Of a stretch of DNA of 64,000 bases, positions 13,140-24,220 are shown piece by piece. The DNA is from Diphasiastrum complanatum. Its lineage: Eukaryota > Streptophyta > Lycopodiopsida > Lycopodiales > Lycopodiaceae. The DNA lies in contig CM055097.1 of NCBI GenBank assembly GCA_029204225.1, positions 48,942,052 to 49,006,051 on the forward strand, in the 5' to 3' direction. Position 1 is the first letter of the stretch. Each line of letters opens with the position of its first letter. Both the position numbers and the translations under genes were made by a program. The notes under the pieces were generated by a model. That model worked only from the letters and a program-made list of their open reading frames with translations, made no database searches and had not been told where the DNA came from.

Positions 13140-13424
13140 TCAAGAATTGTGCAGTAAGCCTGAGGAGGATGCAGTTCTTATGATCTCCTCTTGTAGAAGC
13201 ATCGAAATTACTCTTGAAAGAGTGAGATTTTCTTGGGTCGATATTGCCATGACCCAATTTTCATAGGCATTAGGTAGACTCGATAATAGAATCATAACAA
13301 TATCAAAATCTTCTATGACTGAGCTAGTTGCAGTCATCTGCTCCATAAAATTTTTAAAAGTGTTGAGATCACTTGAAAGACTATATGCGTCAGACATTCT
13401 CAGGGTGAAAATTTTCTTCCTCAA
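13140..13424 (-). pseudogene. Ty1/copia gag fragment
   Basis: The 94-codon frame contains the central UBN2-type gag block: SSDLNTFKNFMEQM, then VIEDFDIVMILLSSLPNAYENWV and LTLSRVISMLLQEE. Its upstream end lies 56 bp from the left end of the TIR element at 13,481, which probably cut it off from its N-terminus. Confidence 0.8.
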
Positions 13425-13480
13425 ATGAAGCTTGGAGGTGACGTCCCTACTATCGTAGAGAGTTGCTGGCTAAAAGCATG

Positions 13481-13976
13481 GTTTGGTGGTACAACATGGA
13501 CTTTCAAAGGCACTACCTTTTTTGGGTAGAAATACACTTTTGTATTATTATACGCTATTTTCAACTAATACTTTTGACTTGCAATAACTTTTTAACTGTA
13601 CCTTGTAAGTATGTCATGTAACATATCATTGGAAAGCGCTCGGTCAAACGTTGTCTAGAAAAGCAAACTCCGCTAAAATTGGACTTACCACTAAAAAGTC
13701 ATGTCATTCTTAATGTGGACTCAAAAAATTATGATTGATAAAATCCCCATACTTTTGACTTGCCATAACTTTTTAACCGTAGCTCATAATTATGGCACGT
13801 AACATATCAAGCACTTTCTAACACACCAAACTACACTGAAATTGGACTTACCACTAAAAACTTATGTCATTTTTAATGTGGACTTAAAACAATTATGAGT
13901 AATAAAATCCCCCAAAATTGAAATGTACTACCCAAAGGTACAATGAAAAATGGGTTCTTTTTTTGTACCACCAAAC
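13481..13976. mobile_element. Small TIR element (MITE-like), 496 bp
   Basis: The left end GTTTGGTGGTACAA (13,481-13,494) is an exact inverted repeat of the right end TTGTACCACCAAAC (13,963-13,976). Imperfect inverted similarity continues about 60 bp inward (ACTACC..GGGTAGAAATACA against GTACCTTTGGGTAGTACA). The interior has two tandem copies of about 180 bp, starting CTTTTGACTTGC near 13,566 and 13,751, each ending ATAAAATCCC. There is no coding capacity, as expected for a non-autonomous DNA transposon. I see no clear target duplication, so the superfamily is undetermined. Confidence 0.7.
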
Positions 13977-14196
13977 TGGTCGGAATGAATGCAGTTCTTA
14001 GTTGGTCTTTCTCAACCATGTCTTTGATCAAGTGATACTTGATCACAATGTGCTTCGTCCTTGAATGAAACACAAGGTCTTTCATTAGGTGTATGGCAAA
14101 GGTGTTGTCCATGTAGAGGATCAACGGCTCATTAGTGCTTTCTCCCAATCCATGTAGGAACTGTCTGAGCCATGTTAGTTCGTTGGCCATCTTCAT
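13977..14196 (-). pseudogene. Ty1/copia RNase H C-terminal fragment
   Basis: The frame reads ANELTWLRQFLHGLG, LYMDNTFAIHLMKDLVFHSRTKHIVIKYHLI, then DQLRTAFIPTS, the conserved C-terminal third of copia RNase H. It is cut on one side by the TIR element and on the other meets an oppositely oriented RNase H fragment at about 14,197. Confidence 0.85.
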
Positions 14197-14498
14197 AAGG
14201 CACCTGCTTGCAAATATCGACCTTGCTCAGTCACATCCAATGACTATTTTTTTGGACAATCAAAGCACAATAGCACTATCTCTAAATTCAAGGTTTCATT
14301 CTCGAAGCAAACATATCGAAATCAGGTATCACTAACTGAGAGAGAAAGTGCAAAGCAAGTAAGTGTTACTAGTTTATTGCAGGATAGATCTTATGGTAGC
14401 AGATTACTTCACAAAGGCTCTATCAACAGAGCACCATCTCATTAACGATATGTTAAATCTGAAGATAAAAATTTTTCAGGATCCACATTAAGAGAGAG
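14197..14498 (+). pseudogene. Ty1/copia RNase H end of a second copy
   Basis: The frame gives IFLDNQSTIALSLNSRFHSRSKHIEIRYH. After a phase change at about 14,335 the terminal block VADYFTKALSTEHHLIND follows, then LKIKIFQDPH and a stop at about 14,491. It is head to head with the - strand RNase H fragment just upstream, so two separate copia copies have been joined. AAGAGAGAG immediately before 14,499 could be a polypurine tract. Confidence 0.85.
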
Positions 14499-14835
14499 TG
14501 TTGGATTTCGATGCTCAGCCTCAAATCCATTCAATAATGAGCATCCTGAAAAACCAGATTGGTAACGAAAAAGATCTTTGGTTAAGTCACTGTGTTGGGA
14601 CATCATGGGTATTTGCTTACAATAATGCAACACTTCTTTTGGCTTTCAAGATTTTCTCAGATCTCTTCTTAGACTCTTCTCCTGGGCAAATCTCAAATGA
14701 TCTGCACCCCTTGGAAACTCGTGGCATTTCCTGTTAAAAAGGGGGAGAAGTAGGAAGAAAAGAGAATTATCAAGGAGAAACGTCGGTCAAAGATTCAAGC
14801 ATGAATTTGCTATATCGATGATGGACCTGTTTTAT
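14499..14835 (+). repeat. Possible copia 3' LTR or 3' untranslated segment
   Basis: TGTTGGATTTCG begins directly after a purine tract, which suggests an LTR start. A second, stronger purine tract (AAAAAGGGGGAGAAG, about 14,736-14,750) would fit the true polypurine tract instead, in which case 14,499-14,735 is internal sequence. No second LTR copy was found to decide. Confidence 0.4.
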
Positions 14836-16560
14836 GAATAAAAAATGATAGGATATTTATATATTATAGAAATCCTTTATGGATTATAGTAGATATCTGG
14901 TTTGAAGATTTAAAGGGGGGAAATTTAGAAAGTACTCTTACAATAGAAAAGTGGCTGATAACAAGTCCGATTGATTTGTGTCAGAACTTATTATTCTATT
15001 GCAAGATGGGAGTTTGTTGAGTAGTCGACTTGATCTGAGTATGGACTGAGATCCGTGGGTTGATGCAAGGAAGGAAATTCATGCTAGCAATATATTCTTT
15101 TGAGTTAATCTCCGATTGAGATTTTGGATGTGAAATAGCACTCTTTGAGAAATATTCTCTCTTAGAGGATAACCAAGTTGCAGGAATCTGGATTACGAAA
15201 GTGTTGTGTACAGATCAGGAGTTATCTATAGAGATATGCTATGTAGTGAATCTTTGTGGGATCATTAGAACCTTGTGTACAAACTTTTAATCCTGTGGAT
15301 CTACAAAGTATTCCATGAACTAAGCTTATTTGCATGCATAAACTAGTTGTAGGTACATAATAGGCATATTGATGAGAATTGTGTTTAAGACAATTTCTCG
15401 CTGGGTTATAGTAATTTCTCATTGAGGATTGTTTATTGACCTAGGATTGATTTAGAATCAGATTAAATGTGGTGTTTTCGTACCACACCTAGACATTTAA
15501 GTATTTTCTAAATCCGATATAGCTAATCAAGTCAGAAGCGTTACTTTTGAGTTAGTTGTGGAAAATCAACAATAGTAATCTCACTTATGGATGTTATTGT
15601 TGAGTTTTATTGCTTATAAGTCACAACATTTATGAGTCGTGTTGGATTCATTTACAGATGGGTGTGCATAGAATACACAAAAACTTTTGGGACTTATCTT
15701 TTCCCATTTGGAAAGGATGGAATGCTATCCCAGAAGACTCAAGAGAGTTGGATGAGGTTCTGGTAAATCTTAAGTTATTCTAGATTAGAACTTAAGAGGA
15801 AAATCTAGACATATTCTAGACTGGGACCTTACTCTGGAATGACAATTTGTGCCCTTGTCTAAAGTAAGGGCATTTTTTGTTTACAATCCTTACATAAACA
15901 CCGTATGTGAGTTAGAAAAGTCTGAAACTTCCCAAATGGGAAAAACTTTTGGAACAACTCATGTGTCTTTAAAGAATTGTATTGCAGTCTTATGACAGGG
16001 TATGGTCTTAGGAATCTGAAAAGTTGAGATTGTTGAATCATAACTCAGATTCTAGGATATACCTAATCCATAAGAGAGGATTGTGATTGATAGATTACCT
16101 CGGATGAATAAACAAGATAGTGGAATTTTTGGTAATGACTGGCCATCTTACCAAATCGGCTATGTTTATTTGGGTAAAGACCAAGTAATTATTAGAGTAT
16201 CTGTTTTGGCTTTACGGATTGTGAGAGATTTCAACTAATTTAGTCTAGTTTAGTCACATTTTGGTAAATTGTCAATAAGAGGCCAAAACTCATTTTATTC
16301 GCTACTTTCTGAAACTTGAACGTCCGAGTCTCAACCGTGATGACTGATATAGGTTTAAATCCGTACATAAGCATAAATGGGCCATAACCGGTAGCCAAAT
16401 GCTTACTATAACTCAATCTTTATCAAGGGTAACATCCTCTTCGAGGAGATTGCCAAAATATGAATACATATCTAAACTAATCTTCTAATTACGCGAGTAA
16501 TCCTTCTTTTATACGATCAAGTATAACTAGAATCTGAACTATGATTCTCAATCACAATTC
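14836..16560. other. AT-rich, stop-filled stretch; possible gypsy integrase traces
   Basis: No frame of note. At about 16,080-16,200 the + strand yields short pieces (DRLPR, then in another phase LTKSAMFIWVKTK) like the integrase block VDRLTKSAHFIPVKT of Ty3/gypsy elements. A block at 15,478-15,520 (CACCTAGACATTTAAGTATTT) resembles 36,916-36,935, which suggests that the two AT-rich stretches share ancestry. The support is weak. Confidence 0.3.
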
Positions 16561-16802
16561 ATCGGATTCTTGTCCTATACTCAATAAAAGAAGGTAACTA
16601 CCAGCTCCAAATTGCCACCTTTCCTTTTGTGTTGCTGAAGCCCTTTGAGATCAACCTCTTGATCTTCCTCTTGACCATTAAAGTCATTGAACAAACTTTG
16701 TTTTCCAGATCCATTACTTGATTTTCTAGTATGAAAACCATGAGAACCAATATCCACTTGCATAGCATCATCTACACAAGAAGATTCTCTGAACATGTGA
16801 GT

Positions 16803-17194
16803 AAGTAGAGAGAGAGGGCACAAAGAGCTTGTCTCCAAATTTGCATTACACACAAATTTCATCATTTTCTCAATGAAAGTACATCACATATATATAGATC
16901 CATAGACTCTCCTCCTTTGAGTTGAATTGGAGCTGTGAATCCACCTCTCAAGCTATCTAGACTTATTCAAGCCACCTCACTATGTCTAATTGTGCCACCT
17001 AGTCTTTTCATGCATTAAATGTGGCATGCAAAGTACAAATGGCAATTCCTATGGTAGCTCAAGTTTCCACTTCTACCTACCTTGAATATTTTATTCTAAG
17101 ATGGGTCTTTACTAAGCCAAAAGAGCTCAATTCATCTTTGGCAATTTTAGGACCCCTACTTACAACATTAGATAGATTTTTCCAATATTTTGAC
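16803..17194 (-). repeat. Copia LTR copy A (3' LTR of the - strand element)
   Basis: About 390 bp nearly identical to 26,156-26,557, with only scattered substitutions and short indels by eye. It ends on the + strand in CCAATATTTTGACA. On the - strand this is an LTR start TGTCAAAATATTGG directly after a purine tract AGGAGAAG, as expected for a 3' LTR. A TATATATAG box (about 16,889-16,897) lies where an LTR promoter should be. It directly follows the pol remains of the element that extends to 20.5 kb. Confidence 0.75.
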
Positions 17195-17525
17195 ACTTCT
17201 CCTAAAAATGTATCTAATGTGGATCAAGCATTGATCTTGAGATAAGACCAAGAATAGATCTATGCTTTGAGAAGGCACTTTTTCAAAGTGGCTTAGTGAG
17301 AAGATCAGCAATACATGAAGATGTGTCGATGTGTTCCAAGTTGATTTCACCTCCAATGAGCTTTTCCCTTACAAAATGGTGTGCCACTTCTATGTGCTTG
17401 CTTCTTGCATGAAAAATATGATTGTTTGCAAGAGCTAGTGCCGATATGTTGTCACATTCGATCAAGGGAAGATCATCCTTATTGATGCACTTTAGCTCCA
17501 TGATTAACCTCTTGATCCAAAGCAC
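17195..17525 (-). pseudogene. Ty1/copia RNase H C-terminus
   Basis: Frame 17,283-17,525 reads LWIKRLIMELK, IECDNISALALANNHIFHARSKHIEVAHHFVREKL, then IADLLTKPL, a well-kept RNase H end. The last codons continue in another phase to about 17,200. The catalytic first half of RNase H and the RT YVDD region are missing at the 17,525-17,600 junction. This is an internal deletion within the - strand element. Confidence 0.9.
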
Positions 17526-17596
17526 CTCTTTAGTTGTTGTAGAGTAGATTCTTGGTCAGATTTGGAACGTGGAGAACATTGGACAACAACTTGACT

Positions 17597-18443
17597 TCAC
17601 CTTTTGAGTCTTGAATACCATGATCTAGGTGCTTGCTTCAAGCCATAAAGACTTCTAAATAGCAAAAACACCTTAGATTTTCCCTTGATAAATTCTTGAA
17701 GCTGTTCCATGTATATCTCCTCCTCATGATGGCCATTCAAAAAAGCATTGGAGACATCAAGTTGAAACAATTTCCACTTAAAAAATAAGGCAAGAGAGAT
17801 TATAATTCTTATTGTCACCATCAAAGGTTTCTTCATAGTCAACGCCATATATTTGTGCAAAACCTTTGGCACATAATCTTGCCTTGTACTTGTTGATGGA
17901 GCCATCATGATTGTACTTGATTTTGAACACCCACTTGCATCCAATGATATGCATGTTAGGTGGTGGATCCACTAGCTCCCATGTGTGGTTAGTGATCAAG
18001 GCATCATATTCAATCTTCATGGCCTCATACCACTCCTTGGTATTGAGGGCTTCTTGGACATCTTTGGGCTCCTCATGAGAAACAAAATAAGCATAAGTGG
18101 AATCAAGATCCACTTGTTTTCCTTTGTCATCATAAGTGAGCCTCTTAGGCTCGGATCTCTCCCTCGTGGATATTCTAGAAGTGAAAATCCGAGGACTTCC
18201 ATCTTCAAATCTCGACTCCTCCATATGTTGATTGTCTTTAATAACAAAAGGTGATAGATTTTGAGATTGCTTGATCTCGGCCCCTCCAAGATTGGACTTT
18301 TCTTCTTCATGAAAAACTACATCTCTACTATCAATTACTTTAGAAGTAGAGAGCATGTAAATTCGATAGGCTTTCTTGTTGGATGAATATCCAACCATTA
18401 CTCCTTTGCTTGCACAAGGATCATCCTTCTTTCTCGTTTCCAA
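17597..18443 (-). pseudogene. Ty1/copia reverse transcriptase, N-terminal half, frameshifted
   Basis: Frame 17,778-18,443 starts in the integrase tail (SSNKKAYRIYML, SRDVVFHEEE) and enters the RT: W(Y)EAMKIEYDALITNHTWELV, CKWVFKIKY, YKARLCAKGFAQIYGVDYEETF. The phase changes near 17,800 and frame 17,597-17,944 continues with FQLDVSNAFLNGHHEEEIYM (first catalytic Asp of the palm) and SLYGLKQAPRSWY. The YVDD block is lost to the deletion just downstream, so this copy cannot reverse-transcribe. Confidence 0.9.
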
Positions 18444-18491
18444 GGGAATATGGACAAAGTAGATGCATCCAAATACTCTAAGGTGATCAAC

Positions 18492-18854
18492 CTAGGGTTT
18501 CTTCAAATAAAGTGCTTCATGTGGTGACTTTCCTCCAAGTGCAACATGAGGGAGTCGATTGCAAAGATAGTTTGAACAATTGATGGCCTCACCCCAAAAG
18601 TCTTTTGGCAAGGATGCCTCAATTCTAATGGTTTTGGCACATTCACACAATGTTCTATTCTTTCTTTCAGCCACCCCATTTTGAGATGGTGTATATGCAC
18701 AAGAAAACTCCCTTTTAATGCCTTCAAGCTCACAATAATCATGAAATTTATTGGAAGTGTACTCATCACCTCCATCACTTCTAAGAATCTTGATTTTGTA
18801 TGAAAATTGCTTTTCAACTAGAGCTTTGAACTTTAGGAAATAGTCAAACACCAT
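18492..18854 (-). pseudogene. Ty1/copia integrase core, second half
   Basis: The frame reads FDYFLKFKALVEKQFSYKIK, LRSDGGDEYTSNKF (second catalytic Asp), YTPSQNGVAERKNRTL (catalytic Glu), then FWGEAINCSNYLCNRLP. A TAA at 18,879-18,881 and a TAG at 18,492-18,494 separate it from its neighbours. Both sit within otherwise continuous protein similarity. The motif set is intact, so the damage looks recent. Confidence 0.92.
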
Positions 18855-18878
18855 AGACTTTGAAGCTAGAACATATAC

Positions 18879-19331
18879 TTAAGTAAATCTTGTGAAATCA
18901 TCAATGAAAGTTACAAAGTAAGTAGCACCACCCTTGCTCTTCGAAGATGAGAAGTGCACATCCGAGTGTATGAGCTCTAATGGATGTGTAGTCTTGATGG
19001 ATGACTTTGAAAAAGGCTTCTTATGAGACTTAGACATGGCACAAGCCTCACATGGCTTGAAATTCTTGGAGATAAGATTAGGCAAGCCAATAGCTTTGGC
19101 TTTCTTGACCATGGACACCATAGAATTATAGTTAGGATGCCCCAACCTTCTATGCCATAGTTCCTCCAAAGACATATGAGAAGCAAAAGCACTATCACAA
19201 GAGTTAGCATACTCTTTAGGATCAAGCTTGTAGATTCCACCATATCTAGACCCAAATGCAAGGATCTCATCATGCTTCTTGATTGTACATGTATCAACAT
19301 TGAAATTCACATCTAGTCCACTATCAAACAA
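18879..19331 (-). pseudogene. Ty1/copia GAG-pre-integrase and integrase start
   Basis: The frame contains LWHRRLGHPNYNSMVSM and CEACAMSKSHKKPF, the His-His-Cys-Cys zinc unit, followed by LELIHSDVHF and YFVTFIDDFTRFT, which carries the first catalytic Asp. It continues downstream after a single stop into the frame at 18,492-18,854. Upstream the same phase leads to the protease (about 19,420-19,455, YIDSGASSHMC on the - strand), separated by one TAA at 19,398-19,400. Confidence 0.92.
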
Positions 19332-19357
19332 ATGCCCAACAATAATAAGATTTTTTG

Positions 19358-20485
19358 TTAACTTAGGAACAAAAAGTACTTTAGACAGAGAAAGAACTTA
19401 AGAATGCTTGGAGCTACACATATGTGAGGAAGCTCCACTGTCGATATACCACAAACCATCCTTCTTGAAAGGTGATGAAGAAAAACTCGAGACCATAAGA
19501 GATCCCTCTCCATCACTTGCATGAGCATCTTCTTTCTCTTCATTAGAAATGTTGGCTTGCTTGAATTGACTTTTCTTCTTGAAGCAATTGGTGGCATTAT
19601 GCCCCTTCTTGCCACAAAAGAAACACTTGATTTTTTCTTCTTCTTCTTAGATGTGGAAGCTTGAGAGGACTCATCCTCTTCTTCTTTCTCCTTGAAAATA
19701 AGATTGTTCTTGCTTGAAGAGGGTTGGTGTTGATTCTTACTTCTTGTCTTGTGCTTGTCTTTGGTAAAGAGAGCTTTACCATCAATGTTAAGAGACAGTC
19801 TCTCCATTTTCAAGAGTTTATAATCTTGTCTTGATTGTTCAGAAATGAGCACACTTTGGAGTGCTTCCAAACTTGGTAGATCCTCCTTAATGGCATAACT
19901 CTGAACAAGGTTGTCATATTCCTCCTTTAACCTGACTTGAACAAGTTCATTTTGGTTGATGGAGTCTCCTATGCATGACAATTCTCTATGGAGGTCTTTA
20001 ACTCTCATTACATAAGCTGAAGCACATTCATCACTTCTCTGTCCACTTTGAAAAATTTGGTTTATTAGTGCTAGAAGTCTAGAAGTATTTTTTGCCTCAG
20101 AGATGGACTTGAGAGTATCCCAAGCACCTTTGGCATTAGTACAAGCACCAATTTCTTTTAAGATGTCATTTGAGACATTCATCTTAATATAATGCAGAGC
20201 CATCCTAGCTCTCTTTTTGTACTTTGGAATTTCTTGAGGAATTTGTGGTTCTTCTTCAATTCCAAGTACAATATCCATCACATCTTGTAGTATTAAGACA
20301 GATTCTATCCTAACCTTCCAAATTGAGTAATTGGAGGTTGACAATCTTTCACTTGCTTCTAATAGAAAGACACCCATTGAAGTCATAAAGTATGATGGAA
20401 ATAAAAAAAGATGGATGAAAAAATTGCTTATCTTCTCACTATAAGAACCAATCAAGGACAAAAAACCAAATCCTATGTAAGACAA
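19358..20485 (-). pseudogene. Ty1/copia gag (capsid) with frameshifted zinc knuckle
   Basis: A 375-codon frame. True gag probably starts at an internal Met near 20,390, followed by LLEASERLSTSNYSIWKVRIE, the usual copia gag opening. The UBN2 core (GAWDTLKSISEAKNTSRLLALINQIF, YVMRVKDLHRELS, then EYDNLVQSYAI) is intact. At 19,631-19,648 a run of Lys codons ending in A6 is followed by a shift: the CCHC knuckle CFFCGKKGHNATNC is in the neighbouring phase, and so is the protease. The last about 90 codons of the long frame are therefore out-of-phase translation. A one-base slip in the homopolymer is the likely cause. Confidence 0.9.
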
Positions 20486-21130
20486 AGCAAAAAAAACTAT
20501 GAGATAGATCTCACTAGCTTGACAATCTCTCTAAAACAAGATTTGAATCATCAAAAAAGATGAAGTATGGCAAAAGTTATGGTTCTCTGAATTTCAAACG
20601 TGTGAAATACTCCAAAAATGTCAAATTCACTCAAATACAATCTATTTGTATGAAACAATTTGCCTAGAACCTATAAATTTTGTCTAAATCACATATAGAT
20701 GAGATTGGTCAACTTCTGGATGATTTTTCTGATCATTCAAGCAATAAATGACATGTACTCATGTTTTGCCACAGGTCTAGGTGCCCTACCTACGACTCTT
20801 CAAAAGCTTATACCTTCTGATTGGCTTATCCAACTGTCATGATTCAAATTGCATCAGATTCTACCATTTCTAGCTTTCTAGTGGGCTAATTTGCATGAAA
20901 TTTGAATCTGAGGTGAGAGAGAACCACCAAACTGAAAATGGGCAGATTTTACACGTGCCAGCACCTGAAATTCCATACAGTACCTGATCTAGACCATTCA
21001 AAGTGGTTTGAAGCTCTAAATCACCAGAAAACTGCAAACTAGCTAGAAAGTAGAATCTAGACAATTCCTAGCTTGAAATCTGATCAAATTTGCAAACTTT
21101 TTGATTAGATTTGCTTGTAAATCTTAGGTA
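20486..21130 (-). other. 5' leader of the copia element
   Basis: About 650 bp between gag and the primer site at 21,131-21,143, without frames of note. It is AT-rich with short direct repeats. A longer than usual leader suggests inserted or duplicated sequence. Confidence 0.4.
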
Positions 21131-21300
21131 GGCTCTGATATCATGTTGAATTCACACGTGTGGGATGCCCTACACATGTACTTTTGATCTCCTAAGCCCA
21201 ATAATACCATAAAGATCAGACTAGCATTGGTTGACAATAGGAAAGATGATCATACAAGAAATATTATTGTGTTACAGGCAAGATTTGTAAGGTTATTTCC
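21131..21300 (-). repeat. Copia 5' LTR end with primer-binding site
   Basis: On the - strand an LTR terminus ...GAATTCAACA at 21,144 is followed by TGATATCAGAGCC, an initiator-Met primer site with one mismatch. The LTR extends rightwards from 21,144. Its sequence does not match LTR copies A or B, so either the 3' end of the 17-20.5 kb element came from another family or the visible parts do not overlap. The outer border was not found. Confidence 0.55.
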
Positions 21301-21839
21301 TAGCCGATTTCCAAAAAGAAAATCAAAACCACCAAAAACAATACAAAAATTCTAAAAAACAAAGAACCAATCTGTTCTATTGTACCTAGATCTGACCCAA
21401 ATCTATCTATTGCCAGGTCGGCGAAGGTTAAAACTAAAAATAAAAGGCTAAAGTGACTGTTCATCTAGTTGCTGGTAACTTTTGTAGGAAGTTTAATACC
21501 TTTTTACAAAGACATTGGTTCTCTGAGAGGAACCTTCATTTAAACCTTTGCCAGAGTCAAAGTCAATCCAACATACTATTTTTTATAATCAATGAGTTGG
21601 GTGAACATTAAGTCGAGGTCAGTTGTCATATTGATCTATATTTGTCAAAAGAAATATTCTTTTTTGCAAAGATAACAATATCACTCTTGATCCTTCGTCT
21701 GAACCTTCGCCGACTTGTCTGAGGCTTCTAGATACAGTATTTGATCATTTTTTGTGTTCATCTATCAGGATCATCTAAAAATTCTATCTTAATCCTTACC
21801 AAGCTGCAAGAAAACCATTGTTTGCCAAAAAGAACCTTT

Positions 21840-22250
21840 GCCACATAGGAATGCAAGTAGTGCTTCCATCTTCTTACATCGGTTCATCGTGTCATATGCA
21901 TCAGCAATCGTTAGGGAGTTGGGTTCTCCCGATTTGTTTATCACGATGACGGCGAACCCAAGTTGGTTGGAGGTGAGGAAGGAGTTGCGATTCCAGCAGA
22001 AAATTGCAAATAGACCTGATTTTGTATCAAGGATTTTTAGCATGAAGCTTCAGCATTTGATCGACCTGTTGAAGAACGATGGTATTTTTGGGCACATTAT
22101 AGGGAGGCTGCATGTCGTGGAAATCCAAAAGAGAGGATTAGGAGCGGCGCAAACCCATCACCATTGGGGATTATGATCATATTGTGTGCAAAGATTCCTA
22201 TGAAGGAGGAAGATCCGAAAATCAATCTCAGAGCTCACTTAAGTTTCGTT
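21840..22250 (+). pseudogene. Helitron Rep (HUH nuclease) relic
   Basis: The reading begins with LPSSYIGSSCHMHQQ, changes phase, then gives IVRELGSPDLFITMTANPSWLE, NRPDFVSRIFSMKLQHLIDLLKNDGIFG and VVEIQKRGL. These are the Helitron-like N domain blocks that lead to the HUH catalytic site. At that point the expected PHAH is lost to frameshifts. DYDHIVC and CAKIPMKEEDP, the blocks that normally follow, are in two other phases (22,168-22,210). The protein would nick DNA and start rolling-circle transposition. This piece is inactive. Confidence 0.88.
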
Positions 22251-23209
22251 TCGTTTCGCTTTGTTTCATATAGTTTCGTTTCATTTCGCTTTGTCTCGTT
22301 ACAGAGCCTGATTGATCCTTTTTATGAATTCTTCTCTTTCGTTTAGTTTTGTAAAAATTACAGCAAATAAGGATCCTAAAACACTTGAAATGATGAGGGA
22401 AACAATAGATTATGATTTCATAAGATTAGCACAAGTTGAACCATCAAAATCCATCAAAAATCTATGCTTGAACCTCACTAAATGGCCCAAATCCTTGAAG
22501 AAGGCTTCACATGTGTGAAAGTACGGCCTCCCACAGTCTGAGTACTGTACACCAGACCTACATTCAATCCTATAATCATTAGTAATCACAAGTACTCAAA
22601 CAATTATGAACATAGAGAGCAATTGCACCATTATGAGAGAAAAAACATGAAATTGCTTGATTGATTTTGGTGAGATATCATCACCTATATATACATGATC
22701 CATCACGGTTTTGGGCAGGTATGAGTAGCCCTAAACCTATCCCTAATGCTAATTTTGGTGGATCTTTCATCCCTACCAAGTTAGGGTTGGAATCTTGGAG
22801 ATCCCTCAACAATGCAAAAACTACCAAAAATAGCTCCTATTTTTTCTCCCTTGTATCTAAGCATAATTTGGACTCATTACAAAGGTTCTAACACTTAGGT
22901 CTACTTGAGAACATCCTTATGAATGGAATCCTATGCTATTTGGCACGTGTGACAAGCCACATCATGACCATCTAACTATTTACAAGGCATATGACCAAAA
23001 CTAGTCAAGCTAGAATTGTGAATTTTTAACAAGTTTCGCATCATTTCATTTCGTTTCTTCTTGTTGCAGAGCTTGACGAGATCGTGAATTCTTCTTGAGC
23101 AGAAATTATTCATGATCAGAATAGTTTCGCAAATTGTTTGTGAATCGTTCAAGAGATTTCTATCAATTCGTTACCAGAATTTTACTAGAATATTGAATTT
23201 GCACATCAG
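22236..23209 (+). repeat. Copia LTR split by an insertion (probable)
   Basis: TTTCGTTTCATTTCG-rich sequence with a following CAGAGC(C/T)TGA occurs twice, at 22,236-22,330 and 23,030-23,110. Both are followed by GAATTCTTCT. The second copy leads to an LTR-like end (GCACATCA, to 23,208) and a primer site TGGTATCAAAGCC (23,210-23,222). The arrangement suggests an LTR duplicated or interrupted by about 700 bp. The insert has no recognised content. Confidence 0.45.
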
Positions 23210-23323
23210 TGGTATCAAAGCCACCTTGTCATAGTCTAGCATAGCCGAAAAGCTATCAGATCCGGGAGGCTAAGCATTCAAACAAAAGAACCATTAACAA
23301 GTGAGAACACAAATTCAGGAGCA

Positions 23324-23800
23324 ATGGCTTCAATCAGCAGCATACAATCCAAGATCTATACAGTTTTGGATTCATCAGGATCTAACTTCCTAGCATGGAA
23401 GGTTAGGACCTCGCTAATACTAATGGGAGAAGGATTATTTCCCTGGGTATATGGCACTGAGGAGATGCCTACAACAACAAGCAAGAAGCTACACGAATGG
23501 ATAGAGAAAAATGACAAGGCAGTAGCCTTGTTATCATCATCCATCGAGGATAGCCTGACTCTTGATCTGGCTACACTCTCTAAAGCAAAAGAGATGTGGG
23601 ATACCCTACTCACAAGATTTCAGACGAAATCATGCAGTCAGATAATGATGCTCGAACATCAGTTGACAAACCTGCAGTGGGACCTCACTTTTTTTGTTAG
23701 GAACATGAAGGATCTATTCCTTTCACTACACAATTTTGGAGCAGAAAATGTAGTGTCACTTAAAAATACTTCGAAGAGGAACACAGATCATGCTACATAG
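23324..23800 (+). pseudogene. Ty1/copia gag, 3'-truncated
   Basis: The frame starts 114 bp after the primer site with MASISSIQSKIYTVLDSSGS, then NFLAWKVRTSLILMGEGLFPWV, AVALLSSSIEDSLTLDLATLSKAKEMWDTLLTRF. It breaks off at about 23,765, where sequence from a different element (the 23,775 repeat block) begins. It is the N-terminal capsid half of a copia gag. The 5' end of this family is also seen at 9,127. Confidence 0.88.
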
Positions 23801-24220
23801 TAACACAGACATAAAACACTCTCCACAACAAGCTCACATAGCAGCTGTATTTCTCAAAATGAAATTACATTGTACATATAGTTGTTCACTCAGACAACCC
23901 ATGCATGACCCAGATTGCCATTGGAGGGACGCATGTCTCGTTGACTTGACTCGTGGCAAGGCCAACTGATTCTTATCGACTGATAGGACCCACAGCACAG
24001 TAGCACAGTGATTCTACTTTAATTCTAACTCTCTCTCTTAAAGTAGAGTCTACTTTTTATACAGTTATATACATAGCTTTAAAGTCAACAAACTTTAAGT
24101 ACATAAAGCTTTGATCTAAACTTATTAAACTTTTCTCCAACAAGTGGCTTAGTGGAAATATCAGCTAGTTGTTCTTCCGTACTACAATGAGTAACACAAA
24201 TTTCACGACTCAGCAGCCTC
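23775..24220 (-). repeat. Copia LTR plus pol-end block, copy 1
   Basis: About 440 bp repeated at 24,573-25,013 with few differences, and in part at 38,976-39,150. On the - strand it comprises the end of RNase H (ADISTKPLVGEKF), a purine tract AAGAGAGAGAG (about 24,030-24,040) and an LTR-like segment to 23,790. The core CTCAAAATGAAATTACA and the GGCGGGAC/CGTGTCCCG region are shared by all copies. Confidence 0.8.
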
